A stretch of DNA of 64,000 nt from Plectrocnemia conspersa (taxonomy: Eukaryota > Arthropoda > Insecta > Trichoptera > Polycentropodidae): the NCBI GenBank assembly GCA_009617715.1, contig VTFK01000010.1, positions 1,178,001-1,242,000 of the forward strand, in the 5' to 3' direction. The notes under the pieces are model-generated. The model was not told where the DNA came from. It was given only the letters and a program-made list of their open reading frames with translations, and did not search any database. This document shows, piece by piece, positions 1-11,971 of this stretch. A program made the position numbers and the translations under genes. Numbering within the stretch: the first letter of the stretch is position 1; each line of letters opens with the position of its first letter.

Positions 1-3000
1 GGCTATGCTACTCCGACCGTAATATATTGTTGCAAACTTTAATAACTTTTTTAAGCTTATTTATCTGCATTAGCTGCCTTTGCAGTTATTGAAATAAAAA
101 CTTACTTCAAAAACTAAGAAAAGACTCTCTCTTCCTTACTCTGATAACCAATTTGTGCTTAATCCTTTAAGCTCTTCAGTACTTTTTGTGCAATTTTATT
201 TATGTGTTTATTGAGTCTTCCGTGCTTACTTTATTTTGTATTTTTATCCCTTTTGCTTAACAAGTATTAAAATAATTAATTCAACCATTTAAAGTGTACA
301 CCTCAAAAAAATCCTTTCTAATTTTTTTTCCATATATAGTAAATACATTATGAAAAAATAATATATTAAATATTTGAGAAAATTCAATAATTCATTAATT
401 TTCTTTTTCTTTTGAAACTCGCTAATTTTCTTTTGAGATATTTTTGCAATTTTCTCTTTAAAGATTTAATTGTAAATTATAGTTTGAATCGCCTTAACTA
501 AGTGTTAAGAAGTATTAGCTAATTAATTTAGTGTAAGATCTCTGTTTTGTCTTCCGTCATGCGTAAGAGTTGATCCATACCACACAAAAGTTCATTTGAA
601 GAAATCTTCATCAATTTATAATATGTTATTGCGCAAAAACAGATCCTATTCAGTAAAGCCTAACTCGTTACCTGTGCTTATGATATTTTGATAATTATTC
701 GTTAGCGGTTCGAATTGATCTTTCATTGCAATCTCTGGCCAAATATTTTTCCACTTGTGATTCGTTAATTATTTCTTGAATTTACCCCGTTCAGTATTAT
801 AATTAAAATCTTAACTAATATGATTTGAACCTAAATGTAACTCCTTCATTAATCAGTTAATTAAAAAATATTTCGTAAAGCGATTTTTTATTTATCTTTT
901 TTAATTCCGGTAATAAAGGCGTAAGTAAAGCAAAGGATGTGGGTATATGTATAGAAACTACTTTGAATATACATATATAGAATATTTTTCGTTGTTCTTT
1001 TCATTTTGCTTCTCTAGAAATTAAATAGTCACACTTTAAAAAATGTGTAACATTAATAATATCTTTCGTTTTTCTTCAGGCCATAGTGTATGTAGTGATA
1101 TTATTAAATTTTAATTAATTGATAATGATTCTAAAATCCGGCGATAATAGCACGTCGTTCATTTAGCTTTGGCATCGTGTAGCTTACAAAGACAGTGTAA
1201 CGAGCGCACAGCGCCGACTCGCAGCGGTACACAAAGCAATTTGAAATTGCCGTCTAATTTGGCGGAGGAAAGACATTTCCAGTGTAATTTCACTCTAATT
1301 TTGGGATCAAATGACTGAGTAAACGAGCAGCCGACGCACACAGCAAAGGCCCCGGCGTACAGAGAGCAAGCACCACGGGCGCCAAGGAGCAACCCTCGCT
1401 TCCAGGAGAGAGCACATTTTAGTGCAGCCGCCCGAACAAAATATGCTTGTAACATGAACCAGGTTAATTGGCACAAACGGAAACTCTGTCATGCACACAT
1501 TTGTACCTTATATACTGGAGACGACACACAGAGCCGATATCTGTTTCGGAAACTGTGTTATGTCGTTTGCGATACGGCAATCCGAGCAACTGACCCGGAG
1601 GACTTGTAACACTTCCGAACAGGAAAATTATATAAATATAAAGGCACAACCGTAAATTATTATCGTCATCAGAGACGTTCCGTGGGTAATGCGGTAGCAA
1701 ATGGTAGTAGAATATGAACATTAGATCTAGATTTTCGTATACAAAACATGTCTCATATAAAAATATAATTTTAAAGGGCATTTCTCTGACTTGCGCAGAA
1801 TAAATTTGATGAAGACAAACATTATAAAACTGAATTAAACAATTTTGGCAAAAAGTATCGCTGTATATTTAAATAAAAGTTTCACCTAAAATGAAATTAA
1901 AGAATTGCAAACAAGTGTACTGTTAAAAACTCCTCACTTTTATGAAGATATTTATGAAGAATTAAAATTTCTCTTTAAAAATATTTTTTACCCCAAGCAA
2001 TATTGATAATAATTTATAATCTAAATTTAAAAGAAATCCTAACACGTCTTAAAAAATAAGCATTATAAAGAAATATCTACGATCACATCTTTAAATATAT
2101 TATATACTTACACTAACGCTAATATCTAAATCAATCTTAATTTTCTACAGATCGTTTACGAATAGAAACCAATATAGTAATATTTTATTTATTTATTATA
2201 AATTTTCCATTGCAATATGACAAGCGTTTGCCCAATTTAACGGTATAAACACAATCAACAACTATGTAGTAAGTAAGTGGTGAGACACCAGACTGATATC
2301 AAAGTCTATAAATAAACTATTATTACAGCTTATAATCAATTGATGTTACAATACATGATTTAGCTTGACTTCTTTGAAATATAATACATAGCTATTATTT
2401 TTATTGTAGATTTATATTCTAATATATATTTTACAGTTATTATTTTTATTTTAGATTTTTTCTGAAGATTACATTAGATATATTTATTTTTTATATTATT
2501 TGGGTGTAAAGCTTTATTATATCCTAAGCCTTGCTTATTGCTTGCTTGTGGGTTGTGACTCAAAAAATTGTTAATCGCTGACCTATATGGTTGCGTGCAT
2601 ATATGATATATTTGTTTGTAGGTGTTATTCTAGTACGTTTAGAATACAAAATACAGAGAATGATATTATCCATTCAGACACGGCATATGCTTGTAATTAA
2701 ATTATCTAATTATTTATTAGGTCAATCAAGGTATATTAATTTTAAATACATAGTTTTTCTGTTTATTTTTATTGGGTACGATTCTAATGAAATAAATTAT
2801 CGCTCAGATCAAAATGGTGCAATGAAAAAAAATATAATTGTATTACATAGTTGACATAGTTTAATTTGTTTTTCTTAAATTTATAATGCACTTTTTTTGT
2901 TTTCACCAGTATGACTTATTATCATTTACTTATAAAAAACTATTTATTTTTTTAAAGGGGAATTTTTTACAAATACTATTTGTTAAAAAATAATAATTTA

Positions 3001-3236
3001 AAATTATCATTGCCGTAATTATTATATATAATTATATATAATAATATTAATAATTATTAATTATTATATATAATTTAATTTACATAATACATAAAATAGT
3101 AACCGATTAGTAAATGCGCTAAAATTTCAAAATCAATAAAGCACATCACTAGTGTTGTTTGACGTATGTCAGTTGAGAGTTGCGGCTTGGGTGTCGCCTT
3201 TTATTATTTTGCAAGCGACTATTGCTAAAAATAACC
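1..3236. other. Gene-poor AT-rich flank
   Basis: No recognisable protein or RNA gene is visible. Open frames on both strands are short and lack family motifs. The stretch is strongly AT-rich except for a GC-richer island at about 1150-1650. Around 3020-3075 there is a low-complexity palindromic run of ATTATATATA-type units. The last 100 bases are probably the 5' UTR and promoter of the INTS7 gene that begins at 3237. Confidence 0.6.
1150..1650 (-). promoter_or_regulatory. GC-rich island with possible minus-strand TATA promoter
   Basis: This 500-base block is clearly less AT-rich than its surroundings. On the minus strand it contains TATATAAG (plus positions 1507-1514), a good TATA-box match, and transcription would run leftwards out of the window. 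Reading frames here (up to 105 codons) are cysteine-rich and resemble no family I know, so I prefer promoter and 5' untranslated exon of a gene further left over a coding sequence. This is inference from composition and one motif. Confidence 0.25.
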
Positions 3237-6200
3237 ATGTTAGGCATGAGATTCAACTCCTTTAGCGACGCCGCACTAAGTGAACCTGAACAAGATGCCC
3301 AAACAGCTTTAATAGATCTCGATAAAGGTACCTAACCTAAAAATATACATACAACACAACTAATAATAATCAATGTACAATAATTTCAGGCTTACGATCG
3401 GGTAAAGTCGGAGAACAATGCGAAGCGATCGTTGGATTTCCGCGACTGTTTGAAAAATACCCCTTTCCGATCATTATAAACTCTTCATTTCTCAAATTGA
3501 GTGATGTATTTAGATTGGGAAACAACTTTTTGAGACTATGGGTGTTGCGTGTTTGCCAACAGAGTGAAAAACATATCGACAAAATTATGAATGTCGATGA
3601 GATAGTGAGAAGGATATTTAGCGTGATACATTCTAACGACCCTGTTGCGAGAGCATTAACGCTCAAAACGCTCGGAGCTCTAGCTGCAATCATACCTGAA
3701 AAGCAAAACGTGCATCATGCCATTAGATGCGGATTGGATAGTCACGATAGCGTAGAAGTCGAAGCGGCGATTTATGCAGCTTCAAATTTTGCCGCCCAGT
3801 CAAAGTAAGTCATATTAATATTACGATTTTTTAAATATTCTAATTTAAGCTGCCATATTCCGTTGAGAAAATCTCAAGATACAATTACCAATATAAAGTG
3901 GAAATTTTGATTATTTTACCAATAGATTATCATTTTCAATGTTCTATTTAATTAGCATTGCAGTACATACAATTAATAAGAATAGTATACTATTGAAAAT
4001 AAAAAATAGTACAGATAATATTTTTGCAAATATCAGTTATCAATGAAAATTGAATATAGTGATCAGCAAATATATTTTATGGAACGCTTCGATTATTAAA
4101 TCTATCTAGATCTATCAGTTTCTTAGCAGCTAGCGCTGACAATAGGCCATGTCTGTATTTTTGTGGCTTGGCACATGCATCAGCGTAATGCCATGGATGT
4201 GCATAAATTTCCATGAGCTTTCAACTCGACAATGTCAAATCGCCGGCACCAACTATGCCTCAATAAACGGCTAGCTCCTATTATTTAGATTAACATTGTT
4301 AAACAACCAAGTCAACTTGCATCTTCATTTCTAAAAGTATGATATAATGGGCGAACACGTTTGCATAGATCATAGAGACGATTTGTTCTTTTCTTCTGAT
4401 CTGTTCCTATATATCTGCTCCAAATGCTCCAAGCGGCTATGTGAAGAGGAATCTCATTCCTTGCTCGTACTCTCGAGACAAAACTGCAAAAAAGCTTGGT
4501 AGGCATCAATAATATGTGGAGTGTTAATCTATGACTTTTCTTCAGAAGTGAAGCTATTTCATTCACTGTTACTCGACAATTTTCCTTTACGATGTCTTCA
4601 ACTACTACTATTGACTCTAATGTCACTACAAAACTCATGCCGTTTAGGAACTTTAAAGTCCATTTGTACACTTGATAAAGTGACAGACATGCATCACCAT
4701 ACTGAACTTTTATTCATCGATTTGTCAAAAAAAAAAAAAATGACAGTGTTGCTCCGCTTTGATGCAGGTTGCAAGTGCGGCGGCTATTTATTTAAATTAC
4801 TGTTGTGCCTTCACAATTCATGCGCCTATTATACAACATTTCTGTCAATTTTCAGGACACTTAATATTTTTATTTGTCACACCCTCATCTAAAAATCGAA
4901 CAGTTAGTAACCAATATACGACACTTGATTTTAATTTTTATAGAACTTTTGCTGTTTCAATGTGCAACAAAATATCAGAGATGATCAGAGGACAAGCTAC
5001 TCCTGCCGGATTGAAACTTCAGCTCATACCAGCTTTGAGGCACATGCATCACGACTCAGCAGCTGCTAGGCCAGTTCGAGCTCTTCTAACAAGACTATTA
5101 CCTAGGATGCCAGCCGCTCCGTTCGTTCGACTCATGCTACACACTTTAACAGATCTTGCTGCTTCAACTCTCATTGATATTCCAGATCAAGTATTACTTC
5201 ATTAGATTTAAATCATGTAATTATAGTATTCTAACATTAATAATTTATTTAGGTGGATCTATTATTAGAAAAGGTAGGGGAGCCTAGAGCTTCCATAAGA
5301 AATGCGGCTGTAGTCGGTTTACGAAGATTAGCAAAGAGTGGATGTGCGGAATTATGGCCTTCGGGTGCAACTCAAAAGCTCGCTTCTGAAGCACTTGCGT
5401 TGACACAATCAGACCCGACAACTCTAGCATGTTGTCTCAGTGTTATTGAGGTAAAATTTATTAAAAATACATAAAACTATTGTCGTTATAAATACTTATA
5501 TATTTTCATAGTTATTGATGAAAGAACCAGTTATGGTCAAAGCTAACATGCATCCAAATTCAAAAGTTCGAGAGTTGTGCAATCAGAGTATTTACAGCCA
5601 TAATTTATTGATTGCTTCCAAATCGGCTCATATATTGACAATGATAGCTGTTCATTGGTAAATATATTTTAATATTTTTTTAAGTCATTTTATACATATT
5701 ATATATTTACTCTTAGCTTCCAAGAAAATCTGCCTATACTCGACATTGAAGAATTAATAATTGGATTAGAGAGTCTAATCATTATCACAGGACAAGGAGA
5801 AGATTCGAAAGAAAAGCTCTACCAATTGAAACTTACACTTAAATGTGTTGTGAGTGTATATTATATTTAGATCATTTATATAAAATTCATTTTTGTATTG
5901 ATTTATTTGTATATGATTTAAGGTCCAAATGTGCGAATGGTGCGAAAATGACTGCAAGCGTCTCGTCGAATTGATAGGCCATGAAATAGAAGAAGCGAGA
6001 AGTAGACGAGCGACTGCTCTCATATCAGCTTTGGGAGCATTGGGCGCAAGACATCCGAATCACGTTCGAAATGCTTTACCGTCAGTTGTACGAAGATTAA
6101 ACTCAGTAACTCCAAAAATAAAGGAGGAAAATAAAGGAACGACTGATGTTGAAATGATGGATATTACAATGTGAGTTATTATAACGCTTGGAGAGCTCCA

Positions 6201-9200
6201 ATCCTTTTATAAAAAAAACTAGTTTTCGTATCCTTCAACATAAATTATTTTCCTCTGCTTGTTTTGGGTGCCCTGTTCTTCTCTCAAGTAAATTTTTGTC
6301 ACATTGAGTGACAGCCCTCATTACTTGTGCTATGATGAGCACATGGTGTATTATGAATTGAATTAATCTACGTGTTTTTTTTCTTTTTAATTACATCCAT
6401 ATTTTTTTGTTAACACGTTGAATACCGTATGCACAAATTTGTGCATTTCGACATTTCTATTTTTATATAACAAAATCACACACAACGTATTTACTTAGCG
6501 CTTTAGCCGAATATGTTTTTAACATTATATTAATCAAAATGGTTGAAAAATTCGAAATCCGAAAATCTAGAGGCTAAAAACTCAGGTAAAAAAATTGAAG
6601 GAAGTGCTTACAGATTATTTTTATATGAATATAACCCACGTATTATCTATTCGTAATAATGAAACCAGCTACTATAAAACTATGTGTTGGCACCGACACG
6701 ATTTTATTGCTTTTGATGTGAATGTTTGACTTCTGAGAAGTGATAATTGCAGTATCATAAGAATACTAAATAATATATAATTATCTATTTTACAGCAATA
6801 ATTTAGAAAATAAGAGTGACAACATCGAAGCAGACGCTATTGTCATATTATGCACCGTCTTATTTCAAGTCATAGCTGGTCACGATTGGCCGTCACACGT
6901 TTTAAACGTTATTCAAGGAGCCGTCAATCCGATGAATCTATGGGTGCATTTTAGAGTATCTCGTGCCGCTATGAGATATGGACAACACGGTGTAGCTGCA
7001 AATTTTATGTCTGAGTTACCAGGAAGAGCTGGAAGTGAATTAGCTTATCATTGGTTGGGTGCTATACATATGATAGCTAAGGCCGAAGCAACTCTACAAG
7101 CGTCTACTGCTAAGGACCTCCAACAATCGCTTCGTACGGCGACTACTTTGTATCATCAAGCTATGGCATCGTTGAAGGTAAATATCTGATGCTTAAAAGT
7201 ATGATGTAAGCGATATTTTCTGTACATTTCTTCCATTGTATAGGCTGGATGGTCTGGTGGTCAATGTGCCACTTTTCAATGGGAGTATGTTCGAGTCAGA
7301 GGAGAGATGCTCGGTGCATTAGCGAGAGTATTGGCTGCGTGCCGTGCATTCTGTGCTCAACCACCACCAGCCATAGCCCTTACGCAAGCACAGGTTTAAT
7401 TATTTTTATTATACTTTTATCAAAGAAATAACTTAAATAAACTAACGCTTATATTTAATTTATTTATAGACAAGCCGAGATGAGTTCTTACGTTGTGGTC
7501 ACATCACACAACAATTGAGAAAAGCATCCATCGAATTCAAAGGCTTAGCCGAAAGTTACTGCCGATTATATCAAACTAGTTTCGATGCTGATCCTCCAAC
7601 TTTGGATCACTTGCAAATGTAGTTTTTTAAATTAAATCTCAAATTAACATCCGATCTATGTATACTAATATATCTTTTAATCCTTAGACTTCAACAAGTA
7701 TGCTCATTGATTGCTCAATCTTTAGAACGAGTATCCACTGCCAATTTACAAGATCAGGGTATCTCAGATATCATTCAAGCTCAAGGTAGATTCTAAATAT
7801 AATTTTGTTTGCATTTATGTTTATATATTGATTATATTATAATGTACAAATACAGATTTATCGAATTATTGCCTCGAATCTCAATTGTTGATAGCGACGT
7901 GCCAAAAGATCAGCGAAATCACCACAAAAATGATGGAATCTAACGATTTGAAACCAATCATTACGCATAGAGTAATATTTATTTATTATAATAAAGGTTT
8001 TATATTTTATATTGATATAATTCATATTTTTTATAGCAAATTGAATGTGTGTGGCAACAAGCAGCGACCTTGTGCCATGCTCCGCTTCCAATGCCAAGAT
8101 TTTTCTTCCAACCGCTGCAAACTACTGCTGTTAGATTGGCTGTGAGTGCTCAACCGAAATCGGCTGGTGATCACCATTCCGTGTTACACAATCACCATTT
8201 GACTGTCAAGGTAGATATTTTAATTCCAGAACTAGTTATGCTACGAGCGACCTTCGACAAAAAATGAATCACAGTCAATAAATAATTAATATTAATTTAT
8301 AGGTTGAAGGAGTAATTCAAATGGGCGCACAAGCAGGACTCTTTAGAAAAGCAGCAACAGTTCAACTCACTCTTACAGCTCACATTCAAAAGCTGCCCGA
8401 AACCAAAGTATGCTCGTTAATATTTGTTAGCGTACGACTACAACACAGCTTATTTCATTTAAATATTTTGACTCAATTTTGACGCACTGAATCTTATTTA
8501 CCTGTGTGATTTCAGGGAGAACAAACCGCACCTTTTGTTACGTTAACCGAACGATTAAAACCAGCTCACGACTTCTTTTCTACACAATTGCTAGTGAGCT
8601 TCCTTGGGGCGACCAATCAAGGCGGCGGAAGTGGAGGAACTAACGTTTTGGTCGCAGTAGAAGCTGCTTTGTTAGATGAATCGGGCGTTCTGTGGAGAAC
8701 TGGTCCAAGACATACTCTCAACGTAAAGGTATGTTATTAATGTATGTATACATTTATATTATATTGGAATGAAACAGATTGCTAACCAACACTCGATTAG
8801 ATAGAGCCGCTTAATAATAATTTAATGCGTTGTGTAGATATGATTGTATCATGTGGTAAAATTGTTTATTAGTATAAATATGGTCTTTTTAAAAAAATAA
8901 TTATTGAATTAATATATTTTTTGGTGTATGGTGATAGGAATAGGCAAATGAGGATCATTATTTTTATATAGAAGCACGTAGCGGTTTCTAATTATATATG
9001 TTCCATGTTCTCATTTTTAAAAATTGTGATACCTAAAATCAATGTATGAAGTTCTGTAGAAAATTATCCTGCAAAAGTAAAATAAATAGAATGGAGTAAA
9101 TAAAATGTCATGATTGAAGTACCATCCGCAAATATTGCAATTTTAATTTCTGGACATACAATCGATATATCATAGTTCCAAAAACACTGCCTTGCGAGAC

Positions 9201-11691
9201 TGCAGCTAACATTTTCCTGATGTTAAAATAACCATTTTCGAATCTCAGTCAGAAACATCGGACTGATATGTACATTTTAGTATTGTGATACATAATTTAG
9301 GCAGTAGTTTCCAAAGTTCGTTCATATCTAAAGATACTAACAGTGCAAGAATTCATCAAAGTTGCCAATAGGTATGAATCGTAACTCTTCCAGCACCAGA
9401 ACCACGAAATTTAAATATTATAAAAGCACAAAATTTATATTATTAGTATATGTTGTAATAACAATTAAATTCACATAAAATAATAGCTAAATACAATTCA
9501 CATGATAATTCAATAATTATTTACATTTTTATTTACATTTTTATTTACACATTTACTTACATTTTTATTAACACAGTTATTTACATTTTTATTCACACAA
9601 TTATAATATTTACATTTTATTTTATATATTTATTTACATTTTATTTTATATATTTATTTACATTTTATTTTATATATTTATTTACATTTTATTTTATATA
9701 TTTATTTACATTTTATTTTATATATTTATTTACATTTTTATTTACATAATTTTTTACATTTTTATTAAAACAATTATTTATATTTTCATTTACATTTTTA
9801 TTTACACAATTATTTACAAATTATTTTTACATACATATGTATGTACTTGATTGTAAATCATTTCAAATTACATTTTCTTGATTTTTTCACAAGATCGATA
9901 AGTCATTGAGCCATTCTTGTCATCGAATTTCTTTCGTTTTCAGCGAACAGCCCTAGTCTACTGAAATATCATGAACTCTATGAAACGTTCGGTAACTTTG
10001 AATTCATTGGAATCTTGATTTTGTGATATTAATCTGAGAATTAAGACATTTTGTTTGTTGTGTGAAACATCTGGGGCTGCATCTACTATTATTCCATAAT
10101 AAATCGCTTCTTTTCTTTGTTCTAGAATAGTTTGAAGTACTTTTTCACAGACTAATAAACTCATTTTGAGAATGCTACAACCAATATGCTTGTCCTGTCA
10201 TATCTTGATATTTTTTTAACTTTAGCGAGATGTTGTCGTATTACCTCGTCATATTTACCAATTAATTCTAATACTCCTAAGAAATTCCCATTGTGAAGAT
10301 CTCCAGTTAATGTGCTGTCCCCCTGAAATACTAAACTTCTAAATGATAAAAATAATACTACGTTTAAAATTCATTGTAAAATTTCTTTCCATTTGGTCAT
10401 CTCACTAAATTTGCCATTTTAAATGTTTATCGATGCCACATATTTTTAACAATTCCAAAATAAATTACTAATTCAAATATTGTTTTGCTCAACACTATTT
10501 TCGTAAAATGGCAAATTATAGTATAACTTTTTCCAAGGTTTATTTCTGGGTAAAAATCCATCTTTAGCTAAATTGCTTAAATTTATATTATTTTTATTGT
10601 AAAACGTTTTACACGGTAGACAATAAAGAGTTTCTTTTAGTTTACTCCACGTTGACCATTCTCGTGAAAAATGCTCTCTTAATCTTTTATCTTTCATTTT
10701 AGTATAAATCATTGAATCTTGAAATTCTCTACCATTAATATATTTTGGTAAATCTTTATAAATACTTAGGAATTCTCAAAAGCTGATCGTTTGTACTATA
10801 TTTTGTTGCAACTTATTTAAGATTACTCAAGGCCATATATGAGGGTTATCATATATATTAGAGTTGTCAACAGAATAGTGTCTAAATCATCAATTGCATT
10901 ATGATCTTCCAAAGTCATTCCTCCTTCAGGTGTTACATTTCTATTTTGTTCATCGTCATATGTAATATTTGCTTCTTCTTCATAGTTAGTTTTCACCGAA
11001 AGTATAAATTTGTATTCGCTAATAATATGAAAATTTTTAAATTCAGGTTGAAATAACCATTCTAAATTTTCATTCTCTTTTATATAATTTCTACTATAAT
11101 TTTACGATAATGTGAAAAAACACATATTTTTTAATTAAAATAAACTTAGTCTAACAAAATAAAATTATAATATTTTTAAGTTTACAATATAATAAAAACT
11201 TGCGACTCAAAACAATTATAAGAAGTTCGGTCATAGCAGGTACAGCGACAATTTACTACAAATCGAATTAACTCTGAAATACGAAGACGAACAAAACTAA
11301 TCGATTTTGTGACAAATAGTGAAAAAATAATTTTATAAAATCGATCAGTATCGAGCTCTCTCGCGAGCCTGGGCCCCCGGGCTAGGAATCCACTGGAGTC
11401 TCAAAGTAGAACTAAAGTAAATAACAGCATATATTATAATATAGAGTGATTAAGCAAAGATTTTTCTTCTATCTATAAGTACACAATTATTGTCTGATTT
11501 TAATGGCTTTGTTTATCTTATTGGTACTAACATTCACTTTTTGACTTTCTTATTTTATTAATACATATTAAATTAAACTTATTTTAAATAATACTTTGTA
11601 TATATGTATATTAAACACTTACATTATTTTTCAGGTTTTAGAAGATAATAGTACAAAAAATGCCCAATCGCAAGCCGCAAGAAGATTTTAA
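3237..11691 (+). CDS. IntS7: Integrator complex subunit 7
   Basis: Encodes INTS7, a helical-repeat subunit of the nuclear Integrator complex, which cleaves snRNA 3' ends and attenuates paused RNA polymerase II transcripts. Exons: 3237-3327, 3390-3804, 4944-5190, 5253-5450, 5512-5657, 5717-5849, 5923-6170, 6796-7177, 7244-7393, 7470-7618, 7688-7785, 7856-7971, 8037-8210, 8303-8407, 8516-8728, 11635-11691. All junctions are GT/AG and all phases agree, giving 973 aa (human 962). The N-terminal part is very similar to vertebrate INTS7: LDKGLRSGKVGEQCEAIVGF, FSVIHSNDPVARALTL, then NKISEMIRG and MHHDSA. The C-terminal part holds WRTGPRH and ends in ARRF, like the human -TRF end. Introns are 60-90 bp except those after exons 2, 7 and 15. 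The 57-base last exon lies 2.9 kb away behind mobile-element debris and is easy to miss. Confidence 0.95.
4300..4760 (-). pseudogene. Mariner-like transposase relic in INTS7 intron 2
   Basis: Antisense to INTS7 within the intron 3805-4943. The minus strand reads VVEDIVKENCRVTVNEIASL followed by a serine/histidine-rich turn, which matches the second helix-turn-helix of mariner transposases (consensus like VxDIxxENxRVTIxEIAxxL). No catalytic DD34D region is intact nearby. A 13-base A run (4729-4741) lies at its upstream side. The relic is too decayed to be active. Assignment to the mariner superfamily rests on this one motif and on general knowledge of the family. Confidence 0.6.
6171..6795. 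other. Enlarged INTS7 intron 7
   Basis: This 625-base intron is about nine times longer than most introns of the gene. It has no reading frame of note. At 6411 it contains TTAACACGTTGAATACCG, which looks like a piggyBac-type end (TTAA plus terminal repeat), and just after it the short palindrome GCACAAATTTGTGC. I could not find a matching opposite end, so a piggyBac-like fragment is only a suggestion. Confidence 0.35.
9540..9830. repeat. 24-bp tandem repeat array
   Basis: Inside INTS7 intron 15. The core at about 9610-9740 consists of five to six near-perfect copies of a 24-base unit containing TTTACATTTTATTTTATATA; starts fall at 9610, 9634, 9658, 9682, 9706 and 9730. It is flanked on both sides by degenerate TTTACATTTTTA units to about 9830. 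It has the form of a minisatellite; copy number is likely to vary between individuals. Confidence 0.9.
9900..11020 (-). pseudogene. Decayed hAT-like (ZMYM1-type) transposase in INTS7 intron 15
   Basis: Three separated pieces of one protein lie in the expected order on the minus strand. About 11000-10830 gives an acidic N-terminal segment ending in a broken NPHIWP-like motif. 10712-10473 gives the TTF-type zinc-finger segment, with HFSREWSTWSKLKETLYCLP and CKTFYNKN. 10164-9958 gives the start of the DUF4371/RNase-H-like part, with AIYYGIIVDAAPDVSHNKQN. This is the layout of zinc finger MYM-type protein 1-like transposases of the hAT superfamily. Frames are broken between the pieces and the C-terminal catalytic half is absent, so it is a fossil. 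A GC-rich spot at 11371-11385 (GGGCCCCCGGGC) may be an element end. Confidence 0.75.
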
Positions 11692-11703
11692 TTATACAAA
11701 TGT

Positions 11704-11709
11704 AATAAA
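11704..11709 (+). terminator. INTS7 polyadenylation signal
   Basis: AATAAA lies 12 bases after the INTS7 stop codon, with further AATAAA copies within 20 bases. This implies a very short 3' UTR; the next gene starts only 280 bases after the stop. Confidence 0.6.
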
Positions 11710-11971
11710 TTTTATTAATAAATTTTTATGTTTAATATATTTTTTCTATATATATATGTAAGTAAATGATTGGGAACTGTGTTAATATAATATATAGATA
11801 ACGCTATATCAAAATTGGCTCATTTGATTGAATTGATATTACTATTGGAACTAAATGATATTATTATTAAAAAAATACGCTTTATAATCTTATCATTGAT
11901 TTGATAAGAACGGTACAGTATATAATACTATATTTTTAAAAGTTATTTCATTTTATAATACATGATTAAAG

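Noticed and set aside
1159..1781. Three minus-strand frames of 63-105 codons in the GC island
   Set aside because: They overlap in different phases, have no family motifs and are rich in residues expected from composition alone.
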